Source of the DNA: Arion vulgaris
Lineage: Eukaryota > Mollusca > Gastropoda > Stylommatophora > Arionidae
Direction: 5' to 3'
Assembly: GCA_020796225.1 (NCBI GenBank)
Contig: CM036754.1
Location: 14,027,867 to 14,091,866 of the forward strand
Length of the DNA: 64,000 nucleotides
Shown here: one piece after another, positions 28,101-34,100 of the stretch
Numbering within the stretch: the stretch's first letter is position 1
How the letters are laid out: each line of letters opens with the position of its first letter
Notes under the pieces: generated by a model
Databases searched by the model: none
The model's input: only the letters and a program-made list of their open reading frames with translations
What the model was told of the DNA's origin: nothing
Translations under genes and position numbers: made by a program

Positions 28101-31100
28101 ATATTTCATACAATTTATTTGTTGCTGTTATTGGCTATTGATATGTGTTCAATATTTCATACAATTTATTTGTTGCTGTTATTGGCTATTGATATGTGTT
28201 CAATATTTCATACAATTTATTTGTTGATGTTATTGGCTATTGATATGTGTTCAATATTTCATACAATTTATTTGTTGATGTTATTGGCTATTGATATGTG
28301 TTCAATATTTCATACAATTTATTTGTTGCTGTTATTGGCTATTGATATGTGTTCAATATTTCATACAATTTATTTGTTGATGTTATTGGCTATTGATATG
28401 TGTTCAATATTTCATACAATTTATTTGTTGATGTTATTGGCTATTGATATGTGTTCAATATTTCATACAATTTATTTGTTGATGTTATTGGCTATTGATA
28501 TGTGTTCAATATTTCATACAATTTATTTGTTGCTGTTATTGGCTATTGATATGTGTTCAATATTTCATACAATTTATTTGTTGCTGTTATTGGCTATTGA
28601 TATGTGTTCAATATTTCATACAATTTATTTGTTGCTGTTATTGGCTATTGATATGTGTTCAATATTTCATACAATTTATTTGTTGCTGTTATTGGCTATT
28701 GATATGTGTTCAATATTTCATACAATTTATTTGTCTCCTTCTTCGCATTCGAACGCTCCATATCAACCACTTGGTAACCACGCTGTGGGATTCGTATGTG
28801 ATCTGAGCCTAAGAGCGATTGTACGTTGTACCAGTTATGCGCCTACAAGTAGGCCAGCACATCCGATTTCTTTTTATGTTTTTTTATTTACCAGGATAGC
28901 ATCCCTAGGTCATATATCAGTCGCCTCTTATGGCATGCCTTGTAGGTCGCAGCGGTACTATTTTTTTTTCCTTGCGGGCCCCAGTACCACACGGGCTCAA
29001 TTTGTTTGTCAATTTCCTATTTCCCTATTCAAGTTTCAACTAATTTCACAGTGAATAAATTATCATAGTTTATGTCTTCTCAATATTGATTTTGTATTCT
29101 ATTTCCAAATTGTGTTTTATAATTTGTTTAATCTGGTAACTATTTTACACTTTCTCACTCCCGGAAGCTCAAACAATTATGTTTGTGTTGTTAGTTTGAG
29201 CTCGTTCTTTTCAACCAACTTAACCACTCTGTGATCTATGTGATTGGTGCAGAGAACAGGAGTGCTAAGCCCTACGGTATTAGGACAGGCACATCCGAAT
29301 ATGGTCAAGGTTTATGCAACATATCCAATTCGGGGGTCTCTGTGACTAAGTGGTTAAGCTAATTGCTTTGTTGGTCGAAGGTCATTGGTTCGAATCCGGA
29401 CAGCACCGTTCTGTTCACGAGTGCATTTTTTCCAGAGACCCCTAGGACTGTTGCTGGAGCTACGGAGTTTGTGCTTTGTGCAATACTCTCGGCAGGTGGC
29501 GTGCCATTTCTGCGGAGAGTGGCTGAGCAATAGGGTAAAACCCGGTGCAATGAAGTCAATCCTTCGGCTTTAAATATTATCCAACAGGACACAAATTTAT
29601 ACAGACACGGGCAACTGTAAGATTTTACAAGCAGAAAAACCTCACTATAAAGTATCACATCTGGAGTTATACTGTAGCACGGTATCAGATCTGGAGTTAT
29701 ACTGTAGCATGGTATCAGATCTGATTGGTTATACTGTAGCATGGTATCAGATCTGATTGGTTATACTGTAGCATGGTATCAGCTCTGATTGGTTATACTG
29801 TAGCATGGTATCAGATCTGATTGGTTATTTAGTTTAGTTTAGTTTAGTCGTCGGAACACCATCACTGCACGTCGAACAAATTAGTCCATAAGTGCTCCGA
29901 TCTCTCCCTCAGTATATCCATCAGCGTGTGGCGACTAACGACACCAGTTCTTTGTTGGTTTACAATTCTTCTTTATCTGCCAGCATAGCGTTCTTGTCGA
30001 GCTACACCACACTTAACTTTGAGTTCTTGCAGTCTGGTTAGTGTTGTGGACTCGCCGCTATTACGTGAATCATGTACACGCCCTCTCTCCCTTAAGGAAT
30101 TTATAATATCAGCCTGGTTATACTGTAGCATGGTATCATATCTGATTGGTTATACTGTAGCATGGTATCAGATCTGATTGGTTATACTGTAGCATGGTAT
30201 CAGATCTGATTGGTTATACTGTAGCATGGTATCATATCTGATTGGTTATACTGTAGCATGGTATCATATCTGATTGGTTATACTGTAGCATGGTATCAGA
30301 TCTGATTGGTTATACTGTAGCATGGTATCATATCTGATTGGTTATACTGTAGCATGGTATCAGATCTGATTGGTTATACTGTAGCATGGTATCAGATCTG
30401 ATTGGTTATACTATAGCATGGTATCAGATCTGATTGGTTATACTGTAGCATGGTATCAGATCTAATTGGTTATACTGTAGCATGGTATCATATCTGATTG
30501 GTTATACTGTAGCATGGTATCATATCTGATTGGTTATACTGTAGCATGGTATCAGATCTGATTGGTTATACTGTAGCATGGTATCAGATCTGATTGGTTA
30601 TACTGTAGCATGGTATCAGATCTGATTGGTTATACTGTAGCATGGTATCATATCTGATTGGTTATAGAGAGGCTGTCGGAGATGAATTATGACTGCTCAA
30701 ACGATTATTCTTCCATTGATTGTTTGGTCCTGTCCATTCTTTTATACAGACCAACATGGACAGGTTTTATACAGACCAACATGGACAGGTTTTATACAGA
30801 CCAACATGGACAGGTTTTATACAGACCAACATGGACAGGTTTTATACAGACCAACATGGACAGGTTTTATACAGACCAACATGGACAGGTTTTATACAGA
30901 CCAACATGGACAGGTTTTATACAGACCAACATGGACAGGTTTTATACAGACCAACATGGACAGGTTTTATACAGACCAACATGGACAGGTTTTGTACAGA
31001 CCAACATGGACAGGTTTTTATACAGATCAACATGTACAGGTTTTATACAGACCAACATGGACAGGTTTTATACAGACCAACATGGACAGGTTTTATACAG

Positions 31101-34100
31101 ACCAACATGGACAGGTTTTATACAGACCAACATGGACAGGTTTTATACAGACCAACATGGACAGGTTTTGTACAGACCAACATGGACAGGTTTTATACAG
31201 ACCAACATGGACAGGTTTTATACAGACCAACATGGACAGGTTTTATACAGACCAACATGGACAGGTTTTATACAGACCAACATGGACAGGTTTTATACAG
31301 ACCAACATGGACAGGTTTTGTACAGACCAACATGGACAGGTTTTATACAGACCAACATGGACAGGTTTTATACAGACCAACATGGACAGGTTTTTATACA
31401 GACCAACATGGACAGGTTTTATACAGACCAACATGGACAGGTTTTATACAGACCAACATGGACAGGTTTTATACAGACCAACATGGACAGGTTTTATACA
31501 GACCAACATGGACAGGTTTTATACAGACCAACATGGACAGGTTTTGTACAGACCAACATGGACAGGTTTTATACAGACCAACATGGACAGGTTTTATACA
31601 GACCAACATGGACAGGTTTTATACAGACCAACATGGACAGGTTTTATACAGACCAACATGGACAGGTTTTGTACAGACCAACATGGACAGGTTTTATACA
31701 GACCAACATGGACAGGTTTTATACAGACCAACATGGACAGGTTTTATACAGACCAACATGGACAGGTTTTATACAGACCAACATGGACAGGTTTTATACA
31801 GACCAACATGGACAGGTTTTATACAGACCAACATGGACAGGTTTTATACAGACCAACATGGACAGGTTTTATACAGACCAACATGGACAGGTTTTATACA
31901 GACCAACATGGACAGGTTTTATACAGACCAACATGGACAGGTTTTATACAGACCAACATGGACAGGTTTTATACAGACCAACATGGACAGGTTTTATACA
32001 GACCAACATGGACAGGTTTTATACAGACCAACATGGACAGGTTTTATACAGACCAACATGGACAGGTTTTATACAGACCAACATGGACAGGTTTTGTACA
32101 GACCAACATGGACAGGTTTTATACAGACCAACATGGACAGGTTTTGTACAGACCAACATGGACAGGTTTTATACAGACCAACATGGACAGGTTTTATACA
32201 GACCAACATGGACAGGTTTTATACAGACCAACATGGACAGGTTTTATACAGACCAACATGGACAGGTTTTGTACAGACCAACATGGACAGGTTTTATACA
32301 GACCAACATGGACAGGTTTTATACAGACCAACATGGACAGGTTTTATACAGACCAACATGGGCATATGTGTATGGCAAGAGCTTACAGCTGTGTGTGACA
32401 GGGGCTGAGTAGGAGAGGGGCTGAAAGCTGTGTGGGACAGATGATTAAAGATGTATGGGTAGACCCTTACAAGCTGTGTGAAAAGGGGACTTATAGCTGT
32501 GTTTATTCTGCAGGATTTATGTGCTGAAAATGGGTTTACATTTGTGTGGGAAAAGGAATTTAATATTTTTCAAAAGCAAAGACTTACAGCTGTGTAGGAT
32601 ATATGCTTACAGATGTATAGGATATATGCTTACAGATGTGTAGGATATATGCTTACAGCTGTGTAGTATAGTGATTCGCAGATGTGTAGGATAGTTACTC
32701 GCAGCTGTGTAGTATAGTGACTCGCAGCTGTGTAGTATAGTGACTCACAGCTGTGTAAAATAGTTACTCGCAGCTGTGTAGGATAGTTACTCGCAGCTGT
32801 GTAGGATATATGCTTACAGCTGTGTAGGATATGTGCTTACATCTGTTTTTATTCTGCAGTTGCTTATGTGTGGGACATTGGCTTACAGTGTAGAAGATTT
32901 TAAACTTCATCACAATGTTGTCGGAATGTCATCAGCATTTAACAAGGTAGGTCACGGTATCATGTCATTCAGTTACACTGGCTATCTTGAGGCATGGTCA
33001 TATTATCTTAGTTGAGTTTTGTGTTTGTAGTTATGATGTAGCACAAGACAAATACATAAAACCACGACACTGGGTTAACAACCCGATAACAGTGTGCTGA
33101 TAAAGGAGGAGGAGAATGTTCACAGAAGATGGAAAACTCGATAGAGAAATAGAAACAAGATGTCAAAAAGCAAATGCAGTGACCTACCAGGTGGCACCAT
33201 TACTACAACACCCAAAGATCAAGATGGAAGTGAAAAGACAAATGATAAAAAGTATTTTCTACCAACACTTTGTTACCAGTGCCAAACTTGGTCTCTGACA
33301 GCAACACACCACAGAAAGCTCACCACGTGTGAAATTAAATGCTTGAGAAAGGCAGTGGGGGTCACCAGGAAAGATAAACTACGAAATGAGGACATCAGAA
33401 ACAGAGTTTACATAATTGCATGCACCGAATACATCGAGACAACAAATGCAGTGGTTTAGACATTTAATGAGAATGAAATACAATCAACCACCCCTAACAG
33501 CATACAATAAAAAGAGATCAGGTACTAGAGCGAAGGGAAGACCAAGAAAAGATGGATAAACAATATCAAGACCACACTACATAAACACAATTATAACACA
33601 ACAAGGGCGACTCATCTGGCCCTAGAACGCAAATTAAAGCTCCCATCCCTACGCTTTACGGCAAGAGTTTATAACCAATTCTATCTTCCACCTGGGAATA
33701 GACAATAGACAATAGTTATGATTCCTTTATTTAGTCCAGCTGTCCACAAATTGTGATACAAAGATGTTGGCTATTATCAACATTTTACAGAAAGTTCAAT
33801 GACTAAGAAAACATTTCATATTTAATATTACAGGTTCAACTCTGAAGGTCTGCAGTCAAAGTCCATTTCTTGTGCATGTACGTACGTACGAGTGTACATA
33901 GATGACAAGCATGGGCATTAACTCTAACTTGTATTTCAGAGTGACAATTCTTAATGTTTTCTTTTTTATTATAAATGTGTTTATTTACCATTTGTTTACA
34001 GTCTTTGATCAAGTTTTAACAATTATTCAAAATTTAGTGTCAGTAATATATATTCTTAATATGTTATACGTCTAGTGACAGTAATATCTATTTATAAATA

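Noticed and set aside
26184..29054. A 956-codon open frame of 17-residue repeats
   Set aside because: It is the 51-bp array read in one phase, lies in an AREL1 intron and starts and ends at no gene signal.
29335..29410. Functional tRNA gene
   Set aside because: A and B boxes exist but arms do not pair well and the sequence continues into a SINE body; same for 45705, 61785 and 22569.
30658..32412. Three overlapping open frames of more than 560 codons
   Set aside because: All come from the same 25-bp intronic array; three equally open frames argue against coding.
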